Below are positions 1 to 7,045 of a stretch of 49,103 bases of DNA, piece after piece. Position 1 is the first letter of the stretch, and the number at the start of each line of letters is the position of its first letter. The notes under the pieces are model-generated. The model was given only the letters and a program-made list of their open reading frames with translations, was not told where the DNA came from and did no database searches. The DNA comes from Glaciecola sp964418575 (GTDB lineage Bacteria; Pseudomonadota; Gammaproteobacteria; Enterobacterales; Alteromonadaceae): NCBI GenBank assembly GCA_964418575.1, contig CAYQMI010000010.1, positions 1 through 49,103 of the forward strand, read 5' to 3'. A program made the position numbers and the translations under genes.

Positions 1-132
1 TTCAGCGCGACTTCGATTTTGGCGCATAAACTACCCGTTGAACAAAACATACTAATAAATAAACTATTTTGTGGGAGTAATACTTACATGCCAATTATCA
101 ATTTCCTTTACCAATGGCCTGTCTATGTATGA
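1..132 (+). CDS. Possible 3' end of an unidentified gene (partial)
   Basis: Frame 1 is open from the first base of the window to a TGA at 130-132, giving 43 residues that end in YQWPVYV. No family is recognised. A well-spaced GGGAG (73-77) also precedes an internal ATG at 88, so a 14-residue peptide is an alternative reading. The stretch is short enough to be open by chance. It is listed because a terminator-like hairpin follows at 270-295 and would suit the end of a plus-strand transcription unit. Confidence 0.2.
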   Translation, partial: FSATSILAHKLPVEQNILINKLFCGSNTYMPIINFLYQWPVYV

Positions 133-269
133 GTTTGAAGGCTAGCACTCTATGCAAAACGACAACAGTGTAGTGTTTAATCAAACCAACCCAGCCCAAA
201 ATACAGCTGACACAGGGAGTAGTAAATAGCTTTAATTCTTCTTATACTTCTCACCCTAATATCATACTG

Positions 270-295
270 TCGCCCATTTGAGGGCGATTTATTTT
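270..295 (+). terminator. Intrinsic terminator upstream of the M61 peptidase gene
   Basis: A 6-bp stem TCGCCC (270-275) and GGGCGA (282-287) closes a 6-base loop and is followed by TTTATTTT. It ends about 30 bases before the next start codon. The downstream gene must therefore have a very close promoter or be reached by read-through. Confidence 0.55.
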
Positions 296-325
296 GTCAA
301 TATCTAGATTAAGAGAATCGTCAAA

Positions 326-1976
326 ATGCGATTATTTCTGGCGTCTGTCATGGCGTTATTTTGTTCCTTTTTAGTAGAAAGTTCACCGATAGAATTGGAC
401 TATGTTATTAATACAAAAAGTAGTGACATTGCCCTAATTCAGCTTGAGTTTACATCCTCACAGAATTCCGTCGAATTTGTAATGCCATCCTCATACGGAT
501 CCACGTTCGGTGCCGAAGCAGGCATAAAGAACTTATCCATTACAAACGCAACATGTAATGTTAATTTGTTTTATGAGACTATAAAAGTTAAGTCAATCTC
601 GGTAGATAATTGTACTGAAAGCTTATTCACACTTAGCTATGAACTCCACCAAGTATCTACATTAAACGGTTTGCCAATTGCTAAACCAAATTATCTTCCG
701 GTAATAAATGATACAAGATGGCAGTGGGTGAATGCCATGGCGATCATAGTGCCTTGGTTTGAAGATAGTCCATTGGAAATAACGTTACATGCAAATGTAG
801 GTAGTGACAGGAGCATAACCTTTAGTAACATCAAAAAAGTTGAAGATTTTTACAGCTATGAAGGTGATATATATGGATTTCTATTATCTTTCTTTTTGTA
901 TGCTGATAAATCTAGCAATTTTTTAGCCTTTGAAAATGATCAACTCTCAATCTTGGCAGAGAGCTCATTATTTTCTGGACATAATAATTTGGTTAGGATG
1001 GTCGAGAGAACCTACCGTACTGTACTCGAGTCTTTTGATCATGAGTTGGGTGATAAGTATTCAATACTTTTGACCGAAGTAGAGATACCTGAGTATCGGT
1101 CGTCAACAGGCGGTACTGCATTTCATCGATCTTATTGGATAGAAAGTAGCAAATCTTTTAATAATCACGAACTAATATTACTTTCAGTTCATGAAGCAAT
1201 TCATGCCTATTTGCCTGGACGCTTAGAATATGCTGAAGGCATCAACACATTAACAATGAATTGGTTTACAGAAGGGTTCGTCGATTATCTAGCCAATCAT
1301 ATTTCATTAACAAATAAATTAATAACTGAAGAGAAGATTTATACTCATTTAAACTATGCGCTATTCAATTTAAAATACAACGAATTCGNNNNNNNNNNCT
1401 AATCTTGATATGACTAGTTGGTTAAATACGACTTTTGACAAAGCAAGACATACACCGTTTCCTGATTTGATCGATAAAGTACCTTATTGGAAAGGTTTTC
1501 TTTTAGCACATAAATGGGAAACGGAACTTAAAGCTCAAAATAGTAGCCTACTACAAGCAATCAACTTATTTGTTAGAAAAAACAAAATTATCTCGAGGGA
1601 AAACGTTTCAATTTTTTTTGAAGATCTTGGAATTGAAAGTGCTTCAACTGATATTGAGCAATTTATTTTTCTGAATAATGGACCCGCAGTAACTCAACGC
1701 CTGTATGCAAAAAAAGGACAAGTTGAAACCTTTGAATATGACGAATTTAATCTTGGTTTTGAAGTTGATGAAAAGCATGTCGTCACACGGATTGAAAAGG
1801 GATCAGCAGCATATAGGGCAGGGGTCAGGAGTGGGATGGTTATCAAGACACTCAACTATACCCACAATTCCCCTCAAGAAGACGCGCTTGTCTCTACTGA
1901 TGGCGGCGATGTTTTCATATTCAAACCTTCGAAAAAGCATATAGAACTTAAGTTATTGCGCAATGGGAAATCGTGA
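326..1976 (+). CDS. M61-type metallopeptidase with C-terminal PDZ domain, interrupted by an assembly gap
   Basis: Two open frames on either side of ten Ns (1389-1398) read as one protein of roughly 550 residues. The first part starts at ATG 326 with a signal peptide and continues through a beta-rich N-terminal region. It contains HEAIH (about residues 290-294) and a downstream NWFTEGF, the zinc-binding HExxH and third-ligand Glu pattern of M61 (glycyl aminopeptidase-like) enzymes. The second part resumes with PYWKGFLL, matching the helix that follows the active site in the family, and ends in a PDZ-like domain with IEKGSAAYRAGVRSGM. The frames do not join across exactly ten bases. If the gene is intact the real gap must be a multiple of three, so the N run is a placeholder. 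The gene is more AT-rich than the core genes of the window, which suggests acquisition. Substrate unknown; a secreted or periplasmic peptidase is inferred. Confidence 0.75.
1389..1398. other. Assembly gap (10 N)
   Basis: Ten consecutive N characters inside the M61 peptidase gene. The round number and the frame conflict across it suggest a nominal scaffold or low-coverage gap, not a measured length. Confidence 0.95.
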
Positions 1977-2004
1977 ATTAAAGCAATTGGAGTGGTTAAC
2001 GTTG

Positions 2005-2214
2005 ATGAAAACTATTGAAGTAGTTCTCAAAGTCACAGAAAGATGCAACATGGACTGATAACATTGTTTTATTTTGAATAAGGGCGACGTCTCATTTAAG
2101 AGCAATCCAGCCTTTATCCCTAAAGGGACAGTATTGGCTCTCAAAAGCTTTTTGACAGATTCCATTACAAAATTTGGAGTCATGCTCCATAGTTCAGTTT
2201 TTGGGGGCACTTGA
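2005..2214 (+). pseudogene. Decayed N-terminal fragment of a radical SAM (SPASM-type peptide maturase-like) gene
   Basis: From ATG 2005 the frame reads MKTIEVVLKVTERCNMD, then TGA TAA, then HCF and about 45 more residues ending FGGT before TGA at 2212-2214. VLKVTERCN with a Cys three residues after the second cysteine position is the start of radical SAM peptide maturases, whose CxxxCxxC binds the 4Fe-4S cluster. Here the first Cys (2044-2046) and third Cys remain, but the second position is TGA and the next codon is TAA. The following LNKGD and PAFIPKGTVLALKSFL also fit the region after the motif, and VFGGT resembles a degraded GGEP motif. The remaining ~300 residues are not recognisable downstream. 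It begins 28 bases after the M61 gene, so the two were probably co-transcribed once. Confidence 0.7.
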
Positions 2215-2723
2215 CAGCCACTATAATAAAATTTCAGGCAGCTGTTTTCACAGTGGAAAGCGCACTTTGTTGTAGTAAGTCTCTTTAATCGATGATATGC
2301 CGCCTTATTGGTGTTGGTGGTATAAATAATTTAGCGTATCTTAGCTACATGCTTGAAGAAAGATGATGACTAAAGGCGGTGTTTGATGATTTTGTGTAAC
2401 GTGAGTTGTCTTTTTAAGTATCCGGTTAGGTTTATGCGGAGAGATTCCATAGGGTTGGAATCGTGACAGGTTTTACCGTAATTGAATTAAATTATCTAAG
2501 AGTAATGCGTTGAAGTATTAGCCCACGAATAACAGCGCAGTTTAATTGGTGCTTTAGGGACGGCTCCCTTACGGCATAAACAAAGATTGAGCTGACACAG
2601 ACCATCGAACGCTCTCAATTATCGAGGTTGATATCGGCCCACACGATGCTATATTTTTTATTAACAAGTATTTTAATTACGTAAGTTGCCGCTACTAATT
2701 GCTAAGCGACATACATAAGGGTA
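2215..2723. other. Non-coding stretch with no recognisable gene
   Basis: All frames carry frequent stops and no protein family was recognised. It lies where the rest of the radical SAM gene would be expected and is best read as eroded or deleted sequence. An 11-base string AGCTGACACAG at 2590-2600 also occurs at 205-215. Confidence 0.5.
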
Positions 2724-2737
2724 ACCTGATATCAGGT
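2724..2737. promoter_or_regulatory. 14-bp perfect palindrome upstream of the secreted-protein gene
   Basis: ACCTGATATCAGGT is a perfect palindrome ending 23 bases before the ATG at 2761. The position suits an operator for the downstream gene. No regulator family is assigned. Confidence 0.3.
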
Positions 2738-2760
2738 AACAAAACAAAAGTAACGTCAAC

Positions 2761-3414
2761 ATGCTGCGAGATTCATTATTCTTCATTCTGGCCGGAATCG
2801 GATTTTCAATTAACGTATCTTACTCCTTAGAGGCTCACTCTGCGGACGTTTCATCTGAATATTCTGAGAAAATGCTTTTCCAAGCAGCTCCATTGGTATC
2901 CATTCCTTCTCACAATACCTTTTTTGACAAAATCGCCCATCACTGCGGTAAAGCCTTTGCAGGAAAAGTAGTGTTCGATAACGACCCTAGCCCAACATTC
3001 GAGCAAGATTTGGTCATGCATGTAAGAAAATGCAGCGAACATGAGTTGCAAGTTCCTTTCCATGTTGGTGAGGACGCATCGCGTACATGGATTATCACAA
3101 AAACAGGAAGTGGACTTAGCCTAAAACACGATCATCGTAAAAACGATGGTAGTCATGATGAACTCACTATGTACGGCGGGCACACCAGTGATGCAGGCTA
3201 TAGCCACGCACAATCCTTCCCTGCTGATCAGTATTCAAAGGAATTATTTGTGGCGAGCGGTATTCCGCAATCTATTGGGAACACATGGCAGATGTTTATA
3301 TATGACGATAAATTTACTTATCGCCTTACCAGAGAAGGCCGAGACTTTAGAGTGGATTTTGATTTAACTCAGCCGGTAAAAGTGCCTAGTGCTCCTTGGG
3401 GTTATAAAGACTAG
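2761..3414 (+). CDS. Secreted protein of unknown function
   Basis: The 217-residue product begins with a hydrophobic stretch (about residues 4-22) compatible with a signal peptide, so an extracytoplasmic location is likely. The mature part is soluble, His-rich in the middle (HDHRKNDGSHDEL, about residues 122-134), and has two cysteines, in HHCGKAFAG and VRKCSEHEL, that could pair in the periplasm. HHCGKAFAG together with the WIITKTGSGL segment resembles conserved uncharacterised secreted proteins of marine gammaproteobacteria, but I cannot name a domain. No strong Shine-Dalgarno is visible before ATG 2761. The gene stands alone and converges on the DUF6436 gene with 4 bases between the stops. 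Confidence 0.6.
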   Translation: MLRDSLFFILAGIGFSINVSYSLEAHSADVSSEYSEKMLFQAAPLVSIPSHNTFFDKIAHHCGKAFAGKVVFDNDPSPTFEQDLVMHVRKCSEHELQVPFHVGEDASRTWIITKTGSGLSLKHDHRKNDGSHDELTMYGGHTSDAGYSHAQSFPADQYSKELFVASGIPQSIGNTWQMFIYDDKFTYRLTREGRDFRVDFDLTQPVKVPSAPWGYKD

Positions 3415-3418
3415 AGAG

Positions 3419-3985
3419 TCACGTTTGCTCGCAATAACATCCCCTAGCTTCTGCGGCAATTACGGTTTGTACAGCATTGCTTTGTTGGCTCTTGGGCTCT
3501 ACGAACGCCCTTTTTACGATGGCGTCCACTTCACCGGAGCTACTAAAACAGCCGCTGCCTTGAGAATAGGGTCCAAAGTAAAGCAGTTTTTCTCTTTTGC
3601 TGATCACAGCAACAGCAGGGGTGGATGGAATCATCTTTTGTAAATCAGGATGTTGATCAATATCAATCGCAACAATTTCGGTGTTTGTCTGATGTATCGA
3701 CTCATTGATTTTTTCTACATGGCTTTGGGCTAATGTTTGGCAAAAGCAGCCACCTTTAGAGAAAAAGTGCACCACTCTATCGCCATTTATCGGCTTAGCG
3801 CCGCGTATTGCCTTCACTAGATTTTGTTCGAAATCTAGTGACATAAGCTGCATAGCCAAGCGGTTATCGGGGTCGAAGGCTCGAGTGGTACTTGCATTCA
3901 TTGCAATAATAAAGGCTGAGGCAAGCGCAAACCAAAAAAGTACCGCAGCCCACTTTAAAAATGTTCTAAATTTACTAGCGGCCAT
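3419..3985 (-). CDS. DUF6436-type thioredoxin-like membrane-anchored protein
   Basis: The 188-residue product has one N-terminal transmembrane segment (about residues 10-29), then a thioredoxin-like domain. Visible are RVVHFFSKGGCFCQ, with a CxC motif where thioredoxin-fold proteins carry their active-site cysteines, then IVAIDIDQHPDL and the IPSTPAVAVI segment with the cis-Pro position typical of thioredoxin folds. The C-terminus has a second Cys pair (GCYCEQT). The family is uncharacterised. A periplasmic redox role is inferred from the fold and cysteines only. The gene starts 11 bases after the chemotaxis receptor stop on the same strand, so the two are probably co-transcribed. Confidence 0.65.
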   Translation of the reverse strand: MAASKFRTFLKWAAVLFWFALASAFIIAMNASTTRAFDPDNRLAMQLMSLDFEQNLVKAIRGAKPINGDRVVHFFSKGGCFCQTLAQSHVEKINESIHQTNTEIVAIDIDQHPDLQKMIPSTPAVAVISKREKLLYFGPYSQGSGCFSSSGEVDAIVKRAFVEPKSQQSNAVQTVIAAEARGCYCEQT

Positions 3986-3996
3986 AATATACAGCG

Positions 3997-5493
3997 CTAG
4001 TTAATTTGAAACTTATTCAGTTGCTCACCTAAATCTTCGGTTAGACGATTCAAAGCAAGCACTTCTTGTTTCAAGCCCTCAACTTGTGACTTTTCTTCTG
4101 CAAATAAATCGTTAAGGTGTTCTGCAGACTGACTAATAGTTGCTGATGCATTCGCCTGTTCGCTGGCTGAGCCTGCTACATTGGTAACATTGGTATTTAC
4201 AATGGCAATGCCATCTAGCACTTGCTGCATGTTATTGGTGGCTAACTCAGAAGACTCTACCGCCACATTTACCATTTCTACGCAATTGTGCATGTTATCA
4301 ACTGAATGGTTGGCGCTCTCTGTGAGTACGCTGGTGATTTTCTCAATTTCTTCGGCGCTTTCTTTGGATTTAATCGCTAAGTTTCGCACCTCATCGGCTA
4401 CCACAGCAAAGCCTCGTCCGTGCTCGCCCGCTCGAGCAGACTCAATAGCAGCATTCAGCGCTAACAAGTTTGTTTGTTCAGCCACTGTTTTTATTGACTG
4501 CATGACATCGGAGATATTTTGACATTTGTTACTTAAATCACTGATAGCAACGGAGGTTGTTTGTAAGGTTGATTTAAGCTGTCCAATATTATTGCGGCTG
4601 TCTACGATTGCGGTGCGCGTTTCTTGGGTTTTCCCGGTTGCACTGCTCGCATATTGGTTCGCATCTTGTGATAAGTCTGCAACATCTTTAATACTTTTTG
4701 TTATTTCACGCATCGCTGATGATATTGAGCTTACTTGGGCATATTGCTCGTCAACTTTGGTATCTAGAGCGCCTGACGAACGCTGCACTTTATCTGCAAA
4801 TGACAAGAGCTCAACGCCTATTATGTGAGCTTTGCTGACTAGGGATTTAACTGCCATCATCATGGCTTTAAATTGCTTTTGATGATCTAAATCGAGTAAA
4901 TCGTTGTCTGTTAAGTTGATTTGTCCGTTGTTACCAACAATACGCTCAATAGAGGCACTTAAACTGAGCGCTGCGTCAGCTTCTCTTCTTGATTTGTGCG
5001 CAACAAATGCCAGCACTGCGCACTCAACAATGGCAAATGCGGCATGGATCACAAGAATAATAAAGCTAGGCGAACTATCTTCAAATACAACTAGCCCGCC
5101 AACTGTATGCTGCATAATAAATCCACCAATATGATGAACAGCAATCACTAGCGTGCCGGTGATAATCACTTTCCAATCTCTGAAAAACGATAAAAATGCC
5201 AATATCACAAACACCTGAAAATGCATTTCAGTCATGCCCATCGTTTGCTGTATATGCAGTGCAGCCATTAACTGAGTCGCCATCGCCACTACGTGCCTTG
5301 ACATAGCACCCATGGGGGATGTCATACCAAGTAATATTGCGGGCACCGAAATAATGATACCTAGGCCTAAACCAAGGGCCATGGTGTCAGTTATATAGCC
5401 AATTACTCCGCTTAATAGCAACTGTACTATAAGCACAAAGCGAAAAACTTTATGGGTGCGCTGATATTCGTCTAGCAAAGTGTTACCTGCCAC
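3997..5493 (-). CDS. Methyl-accepting chemotaxis protein with a multi-pass membrane sensor
   Basis: The 498-residue receptor starts at GTG 5493 with AAGGAG six to seven bases upstream. Residues about 15-185 form several hydrophobic segments without a large periplasmic domain. Three histidine sites lie in or near the membrane: ALHIQQ, MHFQVF and VHHIGGF, the middle one followed by FFRDW. Residues about 200-490 are the coiled-coil cytoplasmic domain. Its hairpin tip carries the highly conserved AEQTNLLALNAAIESARAGE and GFAVVADEVRNLA, which bind CheA and CheW. No HAMP domain is evident. It controls flagellar or twitching motility through a Che pathway encoded elsewhere. The ligand is unknown; the conserved histidines suggest metal, heme or redox sensing (inference). 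A FliA-type promoter lies directly upstream. Confidence 0.9.
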   Translation of the reverse strand: MAGNTLLDEYQRTHKVFRFVLIVQLLLSGVIGYITDTMALGLGLGIIISVPAILLGMTSPMGAMSRHVVAMATQLMAALHIQQTMGMTEMHFQVFVILAFLSFFRDWKVIITGTLVIAVHHIGGFIMQHTVGGLVVFEDSSPSFIILVIHAAFAIVECAVLAFVAHKSRREADAALSLSASIERIVGNNGQINLTDNDLLDLDHQKQFKAMMMAVKSLVSKAHIIGVELLSFADKVQRSSGALDTKVDEQYAQVSSISSAMREITKSIKDVADLSQDANQYASSATGKTQETRTAIVDSRNNIGQLKSTLQTTSVAISDLSNKCQNISDVMQSIKTVAEQTNLLALNAAIESARAGEHGRGFAVVADEVRNLAIKSKESAEEIEKITSVLTESANHSVDNMHNCVEMVNVAVESSELATNNMQQVLDGIAIVNTNVTNVAGSASEQANASATISQSAEHLNDLFAEEKSQVEGLKQEVLALNRLTEDLGEQLNKFQIN

Positions 5494-5523
5494 GATCTTC
5501 TCCTTAAAGGGGACTATAAAATC

Positions 5524-5550
5524 TTATCGGCTTAATTGAACACATGTTAA
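5524..5550 (-). promoter_or_regulatory. Sigma-28 (FliA) type promoter for the chemotaxis receptor
   Basis: On the minus strand the -10 element is GCCGATAA (plus 5524-5531), a perfect match to the FliA -10 consensus. An 11-base spacer separates it from TTAACATG (plus 5543-5550), a partial match to TAAAGTTT. It ends 30 bases before the GTG start. Control with the flagellar regulon follows from the known consensus. Confidence 0.65.
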
Positions 5551-5641
5551 GTAGTAATTTGTCGCAATTTAAATAAATCGCTCAGCTGTTGATTGAGCTC
5601 CCTATGTAAAACCTAGTTCAATGCAACTAGCAATTCATTAT

Positions 5642-5680
5642 TTTGCATATTTATATATTTTAATTGAATATTTATATTTA
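5642..5680 (+). promoter_or_regulatory. Tandem ArgR (ARG) boxes
   Basis: Box 1 core is TGCATATTTATATA (5644-5657) and box 2 core is TGAATATTTATATT (5665-5678). Against the E. coli core TGAATnnnnATTCA, box 1 keeps TG-AT and AT--A and box 2 keeps TGAAT and AT. The cores start exactly 21 bp apart, the spacing of paired 18-bp ARG boxes with 3 bp between them. Box 2 overlaps the likely -35 element, so ArgR-arginine would block RNA polymerase. Confidence 0.6.
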
Positions 5681-5691
5681 TATGGTAATCT
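5664..5691 (+). promoter_or_regulatory. Probable sigma-70 promoter of the arg operon
   Basis: TTGAAT (5664-5669) and TAATCT (5686-5691) are separated by 16 bases. Transcription would begin near 5698 and leave a leader of about 260 bases before argC. The -35 element is inside the second ARG box. Confidence 0.5.
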
Positions 5692-5807
5692 TACGCTTAA
5701 TGTTTATTCACCCAGTTTTTATGATTCGTATCTAATTTTTGGTGTGCACTTACAACGAGTAATTTATGTATGTTCACATATGTGATGCGTGGAATAAGGA
5801 AAAGTTA

Positions 5808-5858
5808 ATGTCACTGGTCTCTCCCAAGACTCGTTATGAGGATGCCTATCGACGATAG
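5808..5858 (+). CDS. Candidate arginine leader peptide of the argC operon
   Basis: A 16-codon ORF, MSLVSPKTRYEDAYRR, starts at ATG 5808, with AAGGA (5796-5800) seven bases upstream. It has Arg codons at 5832-5834 (CGT) and the last two positions (CGA CGA, 5850-5855), directly before TAG 5856-5858. The ORF lies between the promoter and an intrinsic terminator that precedes argC. Leader peptides of attenuated operons (his, thr, leu, trp) have the same layout, with regulatory codons for the pathway's product. When charged arginine tRNA is scarce, a ribosome stalled on the CGA pair would sit about 30 bases before the terminator stem. The function is inferred; conservation has not been tested. A 12-bp palindrome TCACATATGTGA (5774-5785) lies just upstream. 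Confidence 0.55.
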   Translation: MSLVSPKTRYEDAYRR

Positions 5859-5884
5859 CGCCAAATTCTGATTAACGCCTTGAA

Positions 5885-5941
5885 GGTTTAATAACAGACG
5901 CCGTAATATGGTGTCTGTTATTGAGCCCTTTTTTATTTTTT
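5885..5941 (+). terminator. Intrinsic terminator (candidate attenuator) in the argC leader
   Basis: The 5' arm 5885-5902 (GGTTTAATAACAGACGCC) pairs with 5910-5927 (GGTGTCTGTTATTGAGCC) over 18 positions including three G-U pairs, around a 7-base loop. One C, then TTTTTTATTTTTT follow. There is no complete gene between this and the operon promoter, so it would end transcription before argC unless opposed. The leader contains CGTTA (5832-5836, at the first Arg codon) able to pair with TAACG (5873-5877), and TAACG could instead meet TGTTA in the terminator 3' arm, a possible switch that needs folding to test. Confidence 0.75.
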
Positions 5942-5958
5942 CTAAAGATACTAATATT

Positions 5959-7005
5959 ATGACCTTAATAAAATCCTGTGTATTGGGAGCCAGCGGCTAT
6001 ACTGGCGCTGAACTAATTAAACTCTTAGCCTCACACCCCAACTTTGCATTAGATGCCTGCTTTGTTTCGGCTAATAGTGCCGACGCAAATAAAAGTGTTG
6101 GCGAAGTACATCCTGCCTTAGCACACATCAGTGATTTGTCTATGCAGGCGCTATCTGATGATGGGCTTGAGTCTATTGGTCAGCAATACGACGCAATTTT
6201 TATGGCCCTTCCTCACGAGGTAAGCCATCACTGGGTGCATTTATTAGAAAGTAGCCTATCGAAGGCCATCATATTTGATTTATCTGGTGCGTTTAGGCTC
6301 AGCGACACAGATACCTTTGAAAATCATTATGGCTTTAAGCACGAGCATCCTACGTTGTTAGAGAAACGGGCATACGGCTTGGCTGAATGGTACCCGGAGC
6401 AAATTAAAAGCGCAGAATCATTAATTGCCGTTCCTGGCTGTTATCCAACGGCTTCAATTTTAGGCTTAAAGCCCTTAATTGATGAAGGCTTATTAAACAC
6501 CCGGCACATGCCAATCATCAACGCGGTCAGCGGCGTAAGTGGCGCGGGCCGAAAAGCGTCCATGACCTCGAGCTTTTTCGAAGTGAGTCTACAAGCTTAT
6601 GGCGTACTGTCGCACAGACACACACCAGAGATAGAAGAGTTTAGTAATAACCCTGTCATTTTCACCCCTCATTTGGGCGCATTTAAAAGAGGGATATTGG
6701 CGACTATTACCGCTTTTACGAATAATGAAGTGACGAAAGACGACATCGACCAAGCCTTTTATAAGGCATATTCGACTAAAGCCTTGGTGCGTTTGTGCGC
6801 TGCATGGCCCAAAGTTGACCAAGTGGCAAATACACCGTTTTGCGATATTCACTGGGCGTTTGACGAAGATAAAAAATGCGTGGTAATAACAAGTGCAATC
6901 GACAACCTTTTAAAAGGAGCGGCTAGCCAAGCGGTGCAATGTGCCAATATTCGCTTTGGTTTAAGTGAGTCGGCTGGCTTAATTCCAGACGCAGTGCAGC
7001 ACTGA
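5959..7005 (+). CDS. argC: N-acetyl-gamma-glutamyl-phosphate reductase ArgC
   Basis: ArgC reduces N-acetylglutamyl phosphate to N-acetylglutamate semialdehyde with NADPH, the third step of arginine synthesis. The N-terminus has the dinucleotide-binding VLGASGYTGAEL (about residues 8-19) and the catalytic Cys is in VPGCYPTAS (Cys161). The 348-residue length suits the family (334 in E. coli). I place the start at ATG 5959 and not at the in-frame ATG 5908. The earlier codon lies in the loop of the leader terminator, and the extra 17 residues are unlike the family, whereas MTLIKSCVLGASG fits. It is the first gene of argCBFGHA, with argB 40 bases downstream. Confidence 0.95.
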   Translation: MTLIKSCVLGASGYTGAELIKLLASHPNFALDACFVSANSADANKSVGEVHPALAHISDLSMQALSDDGLESIGQQYDAIFMALPHEVSHHWVHLLESSLSKAIIFDLSGAFRLSDTDTFENHYGFKHEHPTLLEKRAYGLAEWYPEQIKSAESLIAVPGCYPTASILGLKPLIDEGLLNTRHMPIINAVSGVSGAGRKASMTSSFFEVSLQAYGVLSHRHTPEIEEFSNNPVIFTPHLGAFKRGILATITAFTNNEVTKDDIDQAFYKAYSTKALVRLCAAWPKVDQVANTPFCDIHWAFDEDKKCVVITSAIDNLLKGAASQAVQCANIRFGLSESAGLIPDAVQH

Positions 7006-7045
7006 GATTAATCGCTAACAGTATGAAACATCTAGTGAGCATAAA

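Noticed and set aside
2044..2061. TGA at the second radical SAM cysteine as a selenocysteine codon
   Set aside because: The next codon is TAA and another in-frame TGA follows at 2212-2214, so the frame is broken regardless. Decay is the simpler reading.
1953..2210. An 85-residue minus-strand frame over the radical SAM remnant
   Set aside because: It is the antisense shadow of the degraded plus-strand gene, with no ribosome site or family resemblance.
2200..2760. A mobile element between the radical SAM remnant and the secreted protein gene
   Set aside because: No terminal inverted repeats, transposase-like frame or target duplication could be recognised. The 11-base direct repeat alone is not enough.
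5908..5958. Earlier argC start at ATG 5908
   Set aside because: It lies in the loop of the leader terminator, has no ribosome binding site, and adds 17 residues not expected in ArgC.
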